Shown: one piece after another, positions 33,963-42,585 of the stretch
Numbering within the stretch: position 1 is the stretch's first letter
How the letters are laid out: every line of letters starts with the position of its first letter
DNA from: JAHEEL01 sp942491345
GTDB taxonomy: Bacteria > Actinomycetota > Acidimicrobiia > Spongiisociales > UBA5794
Assembly: GCA_942491345.1 (NCBI GenBank)
Contig: CALOAN010000020.1
Span: 310,001-374,000 of the forward strand
Length of the DNA stretch: 64,000 nucleotides
Reading direction: 5' to 3'
Program-made: the position numbers and the translations under genes
Notes under the pieces: generated by a model
Seen by the model: the letters and a program-made list of their open reading frames with translations, nothing else
What the model was told of the DNA's origin: nothing
Databases searched by the model: none

Positions 33963-35075
33963 TCAGCCGGCGGACACCTCACCCCGGCGCACCACTTGCC
34001 AGTCCTGGCGCCACGATCGGTTGGCTCGCCAGAAGACCCAAGAGCCGAGTCCGACGATGATCGGCGGAAGATACGACAGTCCGCGGTACAGCAGAACGCC
34101 GGCTGAGAGAAGGTCGGCGTTTGCCCCGTCGCCCCAGCCGAGCGTGAGGAGTCCGATGAAGCCGAGGTCGACGAGCCCGAGTCCGCCCGGACTCACCGGA
34201 ATCATCACGAGAAGGCGTCCGAGAGCGAATGCGAGGACGACCCACGGCGTCGACACGTCGTCCGTCGACACGCCTACCGCCCGGAGCGAAACGACGAACA
34301 GCGCCGCCATCGATGCGTGATTGGCGACCGTGGCAGCGGTGATCGCCTTCCACCGATGCTCGGCGACGTGCAAGACGTTGCTCCTGAATCGAAGGGTGGC
34401 CGCGACCGTGTCAACCGGGTTGCGATGGAGCTTCTTCGTGAACCAGTTCACGACCTTGTTGAGCCACCTCCCGAAGCCCAACGCGGCCGATTCCGATCGA
34501 AGGATGACCGTGAGGACGCCGATCCAGATGCCGACCGAAATGACACCTACGATCGATACCAGCCACATCCACCACACCGCTTCTCCCATTATTGCGATGA
34601 TGGCAACGGCCAAGACAGGGAGTGCCTGACGTGCGAGTTGGTCCCAGACACCGGCCGTGAGGAGTGCCGCGGTGACCGCACCCGGCGTGAACCCCCACGA
34701 AAGGAACTGCGAATACGTGATCGGCAGCGCAATGGCGCCGCCCGCCGGCAGCGAGTTGTTGATGGCGGTCGCCGTTGTCTGCACGACGAATCCCTCTTTG
34801 AAACGCAGGCTGGGCAGGGTCGCCATGAACACGAACACATAGGCGATGAGGAACCATCCTGCGAACACCGCCAAGAGCAGCCACTCGAAGGGTTCAATCC
34901 TCTGGATGTAGTCGGCGACGGCCCCGTAGTCGGCGAGTCTCGGAAGAACGAAGCCGAAGACGAGGATCAGCACGAGGAGCGTGACGCCCGCCCGCGCAAT
35001 CCGCTTCCAAAGCGGTGGCCTCTCGGCTGTTGGAATCGTCGACTCCGTCGGGGGAGTACCGTCGTGCTCAGTCAT
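33963..35075 (-). CDS. Lysylphosphatidylglycerol synthetase-like (flippase-like) membrane protein
   Basis: This 370-residue protein has about eight membrane helices. It matches the UPF0104/flippase-like domain family related to the transmembrane half of MprF. Conserved parts include the TTATAINNSLPAGGAIALP loop and VMIPVSPGGLGLVDLGFIG. It lacks a soluble aminoacyl-transfer domain, so lipid transport or a helper role is more likely than lipid modification. Divergent transcription from the Yip1-like gene is not involved; it points toward it. Confidence 0.82.
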   Translation of the reverse strand: MTEHDGTPPTESTIPTAERPPLWKRIARAGVTLLVLILVFGFVLPRLADYGAVADYIQRIEPFEWLLLAVFAGWFLIAYVFVFMATLPSLRFKEGFVVQTTATAINNSLPAGGAIALPITYSQFLSWGFTPGAVTAALLTAGVWDQLARQALPVLAVAIIAIMGEAVWWMWLVSIVGVISVGIWIGVLTVILRSESAALGFGRWLNKVVNWFTKKLHRNPVDTVAATLRFRSNVLHVAEHRWKAITAATVANHASMAALFVVSLRAVGVSTDDVSTPWVVLAFALGRLLVMIPVSPGGLGLVDLGFIGLLTLGWGDGANADLLSAGVLLYRGLSYLPPIIVGLGSWVFWRANRSWRQDWQVVRRGEVSAG

Positions 35076-35109
35076 CGATACGCACGGTACCGCCCTTTTC
35101 CGCCTCTCG

Positions 35110-35973
35110 TCATCGATCGATGTCGCATCCCGTGGCAGTCACACTCTGGTTCCAGAGCCGCGCCGCGGAAAGGACGTCCAGGGCCGTGCTGTCCGGTTTG
35201 GCAACTCGTTCATCCGCAAGGTAGGCACCGTTGTGGCGCTCGATTTCTGAGTTCACAGCGGCGTAGACAACCGTCGCGGCGCCCTGTTCCGGTGTTTTCA
35301 TTCGAGATGCGGTCGCCTTCCAGATCATCGAACCGATCCGGCTGTCTCCGTCCTGGGCCATTCGGCTTGCCACCAGGCCGGGGTGCACCGAGAAGACGAC
35401 GGTTCCCGTGCCCTCGAGCCGGCGGGCCAGCTCACCGGCGAACAAGATGTTGGCGAGTTTCGAGCGGGCGTAGGCCTCCGTGCCGCGATAGCGGCCGTTC
35501 GGTTCCAGGCGAGTAAATCCCAGATCGCGTCGTGCGGAGCGGTGCATGTCCGACGCAACGCTGATGATTCGATCAGGGCGTGTCGCCGGGTCACGAGCAA
35601 GCCGGCACGTGAGGAGAAACGGTCCAAGATGGTTGACACCCATCGTCCATTCGAATCCATCGGCGGTCTCACGGCGAGGGGTCACGTAGCACCCGGCGTT
35701 GTTGACCAGGACGTCGATCCTGCCCAGTCGAGCGGTCAGCGAATCGGTGAATGTGCGGACTGATTCGAGAGATGCCAGGTCGAGAACCATCGGCAGCGCC
35801 GAGACTCCGGTGTCGGCCTTGATCCTGCTAACCGCCACTCGACCGCGATGCAGGTCCCGCGCCGTGATCACGACGGCGGCCCCCTGTTGGGCGAGTGCGG
35901 TAGCCGCCGCGAGACCGATCCCGGAGTTGCCCCCGGTGATCACCGCGATACGGCCCTCGATACTCCACGTCAC
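35110..35973 (-). CDS. Short-chain dehydrogenase/reductase
   Basis: A 287-residue classical-type SDR. It has the cofactor loop TGGNSGIGLAAATAL, NNAGCYVTPR for strand 4, Ser in IISVASDMH, and the catalytic YARSK motif. The HPGLVASRM segment after the active site is typical of retinol-dehydrogenase/WW-oxidoreductase-like SDRs. The Arg at the end of strand 2 (TARDLHRGR) suggests NADP preference. The substrate is unknown. Confidence 0.88.
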   Translation of the reverse strand: MTWSIEGRIAVITGGNSGIGLAAATALAQQGAAVVITARDLHRGRVAVSRIKADTGVSALPMVLDLASLESVRTFTDSLTARLGRIDVLVNNAGCYVTPRRETADGFEWTMGVNHLGPFLLTCRLARDPATRPDRIISVASDMHRSARRDLGFTRLEPNGRYRGTEAYARSKLANILFAGELARRLEGTGTVVFSVHPGLVASRMAQDGDSRIGSMIWKATASRMKTPEQGAATVVYAAVNSEIERHNGAYLADERVAKPDSTALDVLSAARLWNQSVTATGCDIDR

Positions 35974-35984
35974 GGTGCGGCACG

Positions 35985-37184
35985 CTACAGAGTCCGCAGC
36001 GCTTCAGTGGGGCTGACCCTCGCGGCCCTCATCGCGGGGTACAGGCCCGCGACCACACCGATCGCAATTGCAGCGCCCATGCCTCCGACGATTGCGACTT
36101 CCGGGATCAGCACACCCCAGCCGCGTGACCAGGCGTACGCAGCCGTGACGGCGCCGCCGAGGAGAACTCCACCAATCCCACCGATGGTCGCCAGCAGAAG
36201 GGACTCGCCGAGGAACTGGATTGAGATATGCCGTTTGGTGGCGCCGAGTGCTCGCCGGAGGCCGATCTCACCGCGCCGCTCGAGGACCGAGATCACCATC
36301 ACGTTCGCGATCCCGACGCCGCCGACAAGCAGCGCCACGGCGCCCAGACCGAGAAGCAGGTTGGTGAACGCCTGGTCGGCTGCTTCCTTGGCTTCGAGCG
36401 CATCGGACGGGCGCGTCACTTCAACTTCGTCAGGGTTTTCGGGGTTCACCGTTGCCGGCAGCACCGAGCGAACGTCGTCGATGTCGTCCGGATCGGTGCG
36501 CACGTAGATGGTGCCCGGAACACCTTCGTGGGCGAGATACGTGTCGGCGGCGGTGTAGCTCACGAGCGCAGATCGGTCGAGATCCGGAGAGAGATCGAGT
36601 GTCTCCATGATGCCCACAACTGAGAACCATTCGTCACCGAGCCACACGATCGTGCCGTTGTCGCCTGCGCTGACTCCGAGTCGCTCCGCCGCGACCGATC
36701 CAAGGACGGTGACCGGGAGATCACTCGCCGCCTGGTCGAGGAAGACCCCCGATGCCATCTGGCCCTGGAGTGTCTCGAGGAGGTTCTGGTCGACGGCCGC
36801 CACGCTGATGCCACCGGTCTGGCCGGATGGCACGAGGTCGGTGCGGTAGACCCGGGCATCGGTCTCGCTGATCGACGCCACCTGTTGCACCGGCCCGATC
36901 CGCGCCACCATTGCGGTGGACTCGTCGGGCAGCACGCCGCTCCCGATGCCGATCCCGGACCCGGCTTCGATCCGGAGCATGTTCGTTCCCAACCGATCGA
37001 GTTGAGCGAGGAGATCTGACTTCGATGACTCCGACAAACCGAGGACTCCGACCATCGCGGCAATGCCGATAACGATGCCAAGAGCGGAGAGGATTGAACG
37101 AAGCCGACGTGTTCTGAGGCCGATCAAAGAGGCCCGCATCATGTCGGCCGGCGCGAGGCGGGACGGTTCGAGCGCGGTGTTCAC
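35985..37184 (-). CDS. MacB-type ABC transporter permease
   Basis: This 399-residue permease has one N-terminal helix (RLRSILSALGIVIGIAAMVG), a large extracytoplasmic MacB-PCD domain (about 45-265) and three C-terminal FtsX helices (LLGLGAVALLVGGVGIANVM, SLLLATIGGIGGVLLGGAV, VAIVGGMGAAIAIGVVAGLY). It ends in PMRAARVSPTEALRTL. It overlaps the ATPase gene by 4 nt and is third in the lipoprotein-MacA-ATPase-permease operon. Such systems act as mechanotransmitters that export peptides, drugs or lipids rather than classical pumps. Confidence 0.92.
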   Translation of the reverse strand: MNTALEPSRLAPADMMRASLIGLRTRRLRSILSALGIVIGIAAMVGVLGLSESSKSDLLAQLDRLGTNMLRIEAGSGIGIGSGVLPDESTAMVARIGPVQQVASISETDARVYRTDLVPSGQTGGISVAAVDQNLLETLQGQMASGVFLDQAASDLPVTVLGSVAAERLGVSAGDNGTIVWLGDEWFSVVGIMETLDLSPDLDRSALVSYTAADTYLAHEGVPGTIYVRTDPDDIDDVRSVLPATVNPENPDEVEVTRPSDALEAKEAADQAFTNLLLGLGAVALLVGGVGIANVMVISVLERRGEIGLRRALGATKRHISIQFLGESLLLATIGGIGGVLLGGAVTAAYAWSRGWGVLIPEVAIVGGMGAAIAIGVVAGLYPAMRAARVSPTEALRTL

Positions 37185-37933
37185 GCCGAGCCTCGGTTCT
37201 CAGCGGTTCCGGTGTCTTCGACGATCCGCCCGTCGAGCAGCGAGACCCGGCGAGGGAACCGAGCGGCCATCTCCCGGTCGTGCGTGATGACGACAATCGT
37301 CGTCCCGTCGGCGTTGAGGTTCTCGATCAGGCGGACGAGATCCTCACCCGTCTGACTGTCGAGGTTTCCGGTCGGCTCATCGGCGAGGATGATGTCGGGT
37401 GACCCGATGAGCGCCCTGGCGATGGCGACGCGTTGGCGCTCACCGCCGGAGAGCTTCGTTGCCTCATGATCCATCCGATGGGCAAGGCCCACTTGGGTCA
37501 GGGCTTCTTCGCCGAGGATTCTGCGTTCGCTGAGCGCCATACCCGTGTAGAGGAGTCCGTCTGCAACATTGTCGAGAGCGGTCTCACCGGCGAGGAGGAA
37601 GAACTGTTGAAACACAAACCCGATATGACGCGACCGCAGCGACGACAGTTGTTTGTCATTGAGATGGTCCACGTCGTAGCCCGCCACGGTGACGGTCCCC
37701 GACGTGGCGCGGTCAAGGGTTCCGACGACGTGCAGCAGCGTCGACTTCCCCGAGCCGGAAGGTCCGACGACGGCCACCAGCTCTCCGGTACGAATGCCGA
37801 GATTGATGTCTCGGAGTGCGTGGACCGGCGGGGTTCCAGGGTATGTCTTCGCTACTGCCGAGAGAGAAAGGACCGTTCGGTCATCACCAGAGACCGTCAC
37901 CGTCGAAGCCGAGCCGGGGGACGCGAGGCTCAC
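37181..37933 (-). CDS. MacB/LolD-type ABC transporter ATPase
   Basis: 250 residues from a GTG at 37933, whose TG is shared with the stop of the adaptor gene (GTGA overlap). Walker A is GPSGSGKSTLL, Q-loop FVFQQFFL, signature LSGGERQRVAIARAL, Walker B ILADEPTGNLD and H-loop ITHD. The PTGNLDSQTG sequence after Walker B is typical of the MacB/LolD/FtsE branch. It energises the adjacent FtsX-type permease. Confidence 0.93.
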   Translation of the reverse strand: MSLASPGSASTVTVSGDDRTVLSLSAVAKTYPGTPPVHALRDINLGIRTGELVAVVGPSGSGKSTLLHVVGTLDRATSGTVTVAGYDVDHLNDKQLSSLRSRHIGFVFQQFFLLAGETALDNVADGLLYTGMALSERRILGEEALTQVGLAHRMDHEATKLSGGERQRVAIARALIGSPDIILADEPTGNLDSQTGEDLVRLIENLNADGTTIVVITHDREMAARFPRRVSLLDGRIVEDTGTAENRGSA

Positions 37934-39516
37934 GGCGTGACCACTCTCATGCCCGCTTCGATCTGCGCCGACGAGATTTCGACCCATCCGTCGGCGTACA
38001 TGCCAACGTCGACGCCTACCAGCGTGGTCCCGCCGGCGCCGTCGTCGACCTCAACGGCGTAGCCTCCCTCGCTCAATGCAAGCAGGGCAGAAACGGGCAC
38101 GGCCAGCACATCCACGGCACGGTCATCGATCAGCTCAACCTCAACGGGGGCCTCGTCAAGGCCGGCGCCGGCGCCCTCGCGGTCCAGAATGACCTCGACC
38201 TCGAAGTAGGTGCCGAACTCCTGGCTCCGGATGGCGATGGTCCCTACCGACGTGATCGTGCCCGGTTCGTCCGTTCCGTTGGGCATGACAACATTCGCAG
38301 CATCACCAACGACAACGATCTCCTGGTCCTCTGCGGGTAGCTGGACCGACACCACCGACGTGGAGGTTGACGGGGTGAACAGCATGGTTCCAGGTGAGAC
38401 ATTGCTGCCGATGCCGATGTGAGCCGCGGCGATACGGATCGGATCCTCGGTCACGACGATCTCGCCGACGTTCACAACACCATCAACCGGGGCACCGATC
38501 GACTCCTGCCAGGCGATGACTGCGTCGAGGGTGGCGTCGTCGAACTCCCCATCCACGATCAAGGAGCCTTCCGCCTCGAAACCCGAAGTGGCGAGGGTTT
38601 CCTCGAGGACCCGTACGTCGTCTCCTACGGTGCCCACGGTGAGGGTCCGGTAGAACGGGACGTCGGTGACGAACAGCGTCACAGGATCACCTTCCACGGC
38701 GAACAGTGTGCTGCCATGACCGAGGACATCCCCTTCGCTCGCAACGGCTGTGACGGTGCCTGAAGGCATCGTCGACGTTGCGATGACGGGAGATCCGGGG
38801 TTGACGGCCGTACCAACGTCGACGAGCGTCTCGGCGACGAATACGGGGCCGTCGACGAACACATACAGGCCCATCTGCAGAACACCCGTGTCGTCGATCT
38901 CGAGGTCGTTCTGAAGGGCCTTGATGGCGTCGCGTGTTGCGGTGGTGAAGTCGCCGTCGAGATCAAGGTCGCCGTCCTCGTCGTAGCCGAGGCGGGTCAG
39001 TGCTTCCTCGAGTTGAATCACGTCGTCGCCATCGCTGGAACGGGTATTGAGGGTGCGGTAGGCCGGGATCTCGCCGTAGAAGACGATCACCGGCTGTTCG
39101 TCCCTGGTGTAGAGAATCTCGCCCTCTTCGACGGTCGAGCTCTCCTGGGGAAGTGAGGTGATCGTGCCGCCGGCTCCTGCCGGAATGGTGCTGATGCCGT
39201 CGGTTGAACCCGCGTAGACGATCGGCTCGCCCGCCACAAAGCCGAGCGTCCCGTCGAGCGTGGTGACCTGCTCGAGTGTCGTGCGTTGGACTTCTGTGAA
39301 GGCTACAGCTGCGACGGTGTCGGTTGTCGCTGATGAGTCGTTGCTCGAAAGGAGCCAGGCCGTTGCCGCACCTGCGATGAGGATCGCGACAACGATGACC
39401 CACGTTGATGCGCGACGCCACCACGGCTTCTTCGCCGTGGTCACCGGAAGAGCCGATTCCGTCGGGTCGGTCGAGGGAGTCTCGTCTGCCGGCTCTGCGC
39501 CGACCGGTTCACTCAT
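37930..39516 (-). CDS. MacA/HlyD-like adaptor with two peptidoglycan-binding domains
   Basis: 528 residues from the ATG at 39516, which has AAGGAG eight bases upstream; an ATG at 39540 overlapping the previous stop is possible but weaker. One N-terminal membrane helix (ASTWVIVVAILIAGAATAW) anchors an extracytoplasmic protein. Two PG_binding_1-like repeats are visible: DDVIQLEEALTRLGY...AIKALQNDLEI and DDVRVLEETLATSGF...AVIAWQESIG. They sit where Gram-negative MacA has its hairpin, within membrane-fusion-protein-like beta domains. This arrangement would tie the efflux complex to peptidoglycan in a cell without TolC. Confidence 0.88.
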   Translation of the reverse strand: MSEPVGAEPADETPSTDPTESALPVTTAKKPWWRRASTWVIVVAILIAGAATAWLLSSNDSSATTDTVAAVAFTEVQRTTLEQVTTLDGTLGFVAGEPIVYAGSTDGISTIPAGAGGTITSLPQESSTVEEGEILYTRDEQPVIVFYGEIPAYRTLNTRSSDGDDVIQLEEALTRLGYDEDGDLDLDGDFTTATRDAIKALQNDLEIDDTGVLQMGLYVFVDGPVFVAETLVDVGTAVNPGSPVIATSTMPSGTVTAVASEGDVLGHGSTLFAVEGDPVTLFVTDVPFYRTLTVGTVGDDVRVLEETLATSGFEAEGSLIVDGEFDDATLDAVIAWQESIGAPVDGVVNVGEIVVTEDPIRIAAAHIGIGSNVSPGTMLFTPSTSTSVVSVQLPAEDQEIVVVGDAANVVMPNGTDEPGTITSVGTIAIRSQEFGTYFEVEVILDREGAGAGLDEAPVEVELIDDRAVDVLAVPVSALLALSEGGYAVEVDDGAGGTTLVGVDVGMYADGWVEISSAQIEAGMRVVTP

Positions 39517-39536
39517 GGGTTTGCTCCTTGTGTCCG

Positions 39537-40163
39537 TCATCCGCCGGCAACCCCGCTGCCCGGACCGCCGCCGGGTACCCGATCACCGCCGAAGATATCG
39601 GCGCAGGCTTCCTGTGCGGTCTGGAATGTAGGGTCGTCCTGATCGATTGCACCGAATGGTCCGCCGCCACCGGCGCCCGATCCGCCTTGTCCGGGTTCTC
39701 CGAAAGTTGAGAAATCCGGATCCGGCATGTCGTACCCGTGGTCGCGCATACACGCGGCGTACTCGAACAGCTGATCCTCACGTTCCGAACGGTCGGCCGC
39801 GTCCAGGCCGAATGCCACGCTTTCGAGGTGCTTGCTGCAGCTGTCCATCGCGGCACGAACCATCTCACGGTCCTCCTGTCCGATATCGCGAGGTCGCGGC
39901 GGACGGAGATTCCCGTCGGAGTCAACCGTGGGATCTTCTACGTCGACGCCCTCTTCCCTGAGACACGCGGCGAACGCGAGGATCGCCTCTTCGTCGGAGA
40001 TGGGCTCAGCGACCGCCTCGTCGCTCTGCGCCTGCTCCTGGTTGTCGGTCGCCTGGGACGGGGTCTCGAGTGAGGCGACTCCCGAGTCTGACTCGCTTCC
40101 GCCGCACGACGCGGCGATCAGGCCAAACGCCAGCAGTGCCGCGATGATGATGCTTCGTCTCAC
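39537..40163 (-). CDS. Lipoprotein with two Cys-motif repeats, first gene of efflux operon
   Basis: 208 residues from a GTG with GGAG upstream. The lipobox is GLIAASCGG. Two repeats carry FAACLREEGVDVEDP...DSC and YAACMRDHGYDMPDP...EAC, as in the paralogue at 2902-3444. It ends in a Gly-rich tail. It is the first gene of the operon (lipoprotein, adaptor, ATPase, permease), and its promoter carries a direct-repeat operator candidate shared with the divergent two-component genes. It may sense or bind the exported compound or cell-envelope state; this is inference. Confidence 0.85.
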   Translation of the reverse strand: MRRSIIIAALLAFGLIAASCGGSESDSGVASLETPSQATDNQEQAQSDEAVAEPISDEEAILAFAACLREEGVDVEDPTVDSDGNLRPPRPRDIGQEDREMVRAAMDSCSKHLESVAFGLDAADRSEREDQLFEYAACMRDHGYDMPDPDFSTFGEPGQGGSGAGGGGPFGAIDQDDPTFQTAQEACADIFGGDRVPGGGPGSGVAGG

Positions 40164-40243
40164 GTGGTTCTCCAGTCGATGCCGAGATCTTCGAGGTCCA
40201 TCACGCAGTCAATCATCTAAACCTGAGTCGGGAATCAACAGGG

Positions 40244-40261
40244 CCTAAGAAGATGGTGAGA
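40244..40261 (-). promoter_or_regulatory. Response-regulator operator candidate, efflux operon promoter
   Basis: Read on the minus strand it is TCTCACCATCTTCTTAGG. It contains TTCTCA-N5-TTCTTA, two hexamers at the 11-nt period typical of OmpR-family regulators. It matches 40395-40412 at 17 of 18 positions in opposite orientation and lies 81 nt upstream of the lipoprotein start. Confidence 0.55.
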
Positions 40262-40264
40262 AGA

Positions 40265-40333
40265 AGACTCGAGATATGAGACACGAGACACTGGACACGC
40301 GGCGAGTCTCAAGTCTCGTGTCTCGGATCTCGC
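40265..40333. repeat. Heptamer-period intergenic repeat, locus 2 (hairpin-forming)
   Basis: The left arm (about 40265-40291; GACTCGA, GATATGA, GACACGA, GACACTG) and right arm (40304-40333; GTCTCAA, GTCTCGT, GTCTCGG) have 7-nt units and pair with each other over about 20 bp. It lies between the two divergent operator candidates in the 305-nt gap between the efflux operon and the regulator gene. Confidence 0.7.
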
Positions 40334-40394
40334 TACCGATCGGAAAGCACGCAGAGGGAAGGATCAGTGCGGCGACCGGCGAGTAGTCCTTCGC

Positions 40395-40412
40395 TCTCAC
40401 CCTCTTCTTAGG
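40395..40412 (+). promoter_or_regulatory. Response-regulator operator candidate, regulator promoter
   Basis: TCTCACCCTCTTCTTAGG, with CTCTCA-N5-TTCTTA at 11-nt spacing, lies 56 nt before the response-regulator ATG. It is near-identical to the inverted site at 40244-40261 and similar to 43084-43101. This suggests autoregulation and a small local regulon. Confidence 0.55.
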
Positions 40413-40468
40413 TCGGTTTCACGCCGTTCTCAGAGCGGTGGCGTATCTTGCGGTGTGCAGGAGGTTCC

Positions 40469-41152
40469 ATGGAAGCCGACAAGGTTCTCGTCGTCGAGGA
40501 TGATCCGGACGTTCGCGCTGCGCTGACCCGGGCGCTTTCGTTCGAGGGCTACCAGGTCGCGGTCGCCGAGGACGGCGGCCGCGCTCTCGAAGCGATTCTC
40601 CACGATCCGCCGAGTGTGATCGTGCTCGACGTGATGATGCCGTTCGTCGACGGGCTCGAGACGTGTCGTCGACTGAGGGCACGGGGCGACGAGACACCGA
40701 TCTTGATGCTGACCGCTCTCGGTGACGTGTCCGATCGGGTCGACGGGCTCGATGCCGGGGCGGACGACTACCTGGCGAAACCTTTCGCCCTCGAGGAACT
40801 CCTCGCACGGATCCGAGCGCTCCTCCGTCGATCGAGCGGCGACGTGTCGGAACTTCTCACGTTCTCGGACCTCGAGATGAACCTTGCGACCCGCACGGTT
40901 GTGCGATCCGGCGAGCCCGTTCAGCTCACCAAGACCGAGTTCGACCTCCTCGAGGTGCTCATGCGAAGCGGCGGGCGTGTGGCGAGCCGCGATCAGATCT
41001 ATCGCGACGTGTGGGGCTTCGATTTCGAAACATCATCGAATTCGCTCGATGTATACGTCGGGTATCTGCGGAGGAAGACCGAGGCCGGCGGCGCCTCGCG
41101 TCTGATCCACACCGTTCGAGGCGTTGGTTACACGCTGCGCGACGATTCATAG
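40469..41152 (+). CDS. OmpR-family response regulator (MprA-like)
   Basis: 227 residues from an ATG with CAGGAGG upstream. Receiver domain: VLVVEDDPDVR, phospho-acceptor Asp54 (VLDVMMPF), Thr in MLTALG, Lys in YLAKPFALEEL. The winged-helix domain has LTKTEFDLLEVLMRSGGRV and SLDVYVGYLRRKTEAGG ending RLIHTVRGVGYTLR. It is co-directional with the kinase 18 nt downstream and divergent from the efflux operon. The candidate operator found in three nearby promoters is probably its own binding site. Confidence 0.93.
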   Translation: MEADKVLVVEDDPDVRAALTRALSFEGYQVAVAEDGGRALEAILHDPPSVIVLDVMMPFVDGLETCRRLRARGDETPILMLTALGDVSDRVDGLDAGADDYLAKPFALEELLARIRALLRRSSGDVSELLTFSDLEMNLATRTVVRSGEPVQLTKTEFDLLEVLMRSGGRVASRDQIYRDVWGFDFETSSNSLDVYVGYLRRKTEAGGASRLIHTVRGVGYTLRDDS

Positions 41153-41170
41153 ACGACATCGGAGGCCGCC

Positions 41171-42514
41171 GTGAAGCTCAGGACAAGGATCTCAGTTGTG
41201 GCGGCTTCTGCGGTCGCCGTTGCGGTCGTCCTGGTCTCCGCGGCAGCGTTCGTAGTGGCGAGGCAGCAGTTGCGTTCCGAGGTCGATGACAGCCTCATCG
41301 AGAGAGCCGTGGCGATCCAAGGGCTCGGGGATGACCCGAGGGGGATCATCGGCTCGGAAGGGCCGATGAGGCGAGGTTTCGGTCTGTTCGGATTCGGCGG
41401 CCCCGGATCGACGTTCGACACCGTGTACTACCAGGTGACGCTTTCGACCGGCGAGGTTCTTGTCCCGGAAGGGCAAGCCATCCTGTCCCCGGCCGAAACC
41501 GATGTGGCCGCAGGGACCGTGATCCTGACCGATGATCATATCGACGATGTGCATGTCAGGATGGCCACGGTTCAATCCGATCTTCTCGGCATCGTCCAGA
41601 TCGCTCGCCCGCTCACCGAAGTTGATGCAACGCTTGCCGGCCTCGCCGCCGCCCTCTTCGTGTTCGGCGCGGTCGGTGTGTTGCTCGCCGCCGGTGCCGG
41701 CCTGCTCATTGCCAGGAGCGCGCTGAAGCCGATCGACGAATTGGCAGAAGCCGCAGAACACGTTGCAGAGACCCAGGACCTTGGTGCTCGTATCGGTATT
41801 GTGAGCAATGACGAGGTCGGTCGCCTCGCAGCGGAGTTCAACGCCATGCTCGCCGCCCTCGAGACGAGCAGACAAGAACAGCAGCGGCTTGTTCGCGACG
41901 CCGGCCACGAGCTTCGGACTCCGCTCACCGCCCTTCGGACCAACATCGAGCTGCTCGGCCGAACCCCTGGCCTCACCGATGAGCAGCGTTCTGAGCTCAT
42001 TTCCGCGGCAGGCGCCGAGGTCAAGGACCTGTCCTCGCTCGTCGGTGAGGTCGTCGATCTTGCGTCCGACCGCTATACGGAAGGACCAACCGAGGGCCTG
42101 CGCCTCGACGAGACGGTTGCATCGTGTGTCGAACGCGCTGTTCGCCGGTTCGATTTCGAGATCCAGCTCGATGCCGAGCTGAGCCCCGTTCAGGGTCGCC
42201 CGGCGGCACTCTCGCGCGCTGTCGACAACCTTCTGGACAACGCGGTGAAGTGGGGCGCCGGCGACGGACCGATCAACGTGACGGTCGCCGGTGGCCGAGT
42301 CGCGGTGCGGGATCACGGTCCCGGGATCGACGCCGCCGACCGCGACCAGGTGTTCGACCGTTTCTACCGCTCGGCCGCCGCTCGATCCATGCCCGGTTCC
42401 GGCCTCGGCCTATCGATCGTCAAACAGGTTGTAGAAGCCCACGGCGGCGAGGTCTTCGTTGAACCGGCCGAGGGTGGCGGAGCCATCGTCGGCTTCGAAT
42501 TGCCGACCACCTAG
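41171..42514 (+). CDS. Sensor histidine kinase (MprB-like)
   Basis: 447 residues from a GTG with GGAGG upstream. Helix 1 (about 8-30), a ~125-residue extracytoplasmic sensor region, helix 2 (about 157-180) and a HAMP domain lead to the HisKA box RDAGHELRTPLTALR (His246). The ATPase domain follows (NLLDNAVKWGAG, DHGPGIDAADRDQVFDRF, GSGLGLSIVKQV). Together with the upstream regulator it forms an envelope-stress type system, inferred from the adjacent MacAB-like operon. Confidence 0.92.
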   Translation: MKLRTRISVVAASAVAVAVVLVSAAAFVVARQQLRSEVDDSLIERAVAIQGLGDDPRGIIGSEGPMRRGFGLFGFGGPGSTFDTVYYQVTLSTGEVLVPEGQAILSPAETDVAAGTVILTDDHIDDVHVRMATVQSDLLGIVQIARPLTEVDATLAGLAAALFVFGAVGVLLAAGAGLLIARSALKPIDELAEAAEHVAETQDLGARIGIVSNDEVGRLAAEFNAMLAALETSRQEQQRLVRDAGHELRTPLTALRTNIELLGRTPGLTDEQRSELISAAGAEVKDLSSLVGEVVDLASDRYTEGPTEGLRLDETVASCVERAVRRFDFEIQLDAELSPVQGRPAALSRAVDNLLDNAVKWGAGDGPINVTVAGGRVAVRDHGPGIDAADRDQVFDRFYRSAAARSMPGSGLGLSIVKQVVEAHGGEVFVEPAEGGGAIVGFELPTT

Positions 42515-42560
42515 CAACCCCCGAGCATCCGGCTGTCCGCATTCCTTGTTCTTCGTTCTC

Positions 42561-42585
42561 CCCTCCACCACGAAGTGGGGGAGGG
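42561..42585 (+). terminator. Possible hairpin after the kinase gene
   Basis: CCCTCC (42561-42566) can pair with GGAGGG (42580-42585) around a 13-nt interior that can pair weakly. It lies 47 nt past the kinase stop and directly before the tandem-repeat array. The T-rich run is upstream, not downstream, so support is modest. Confidence 0.3.
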
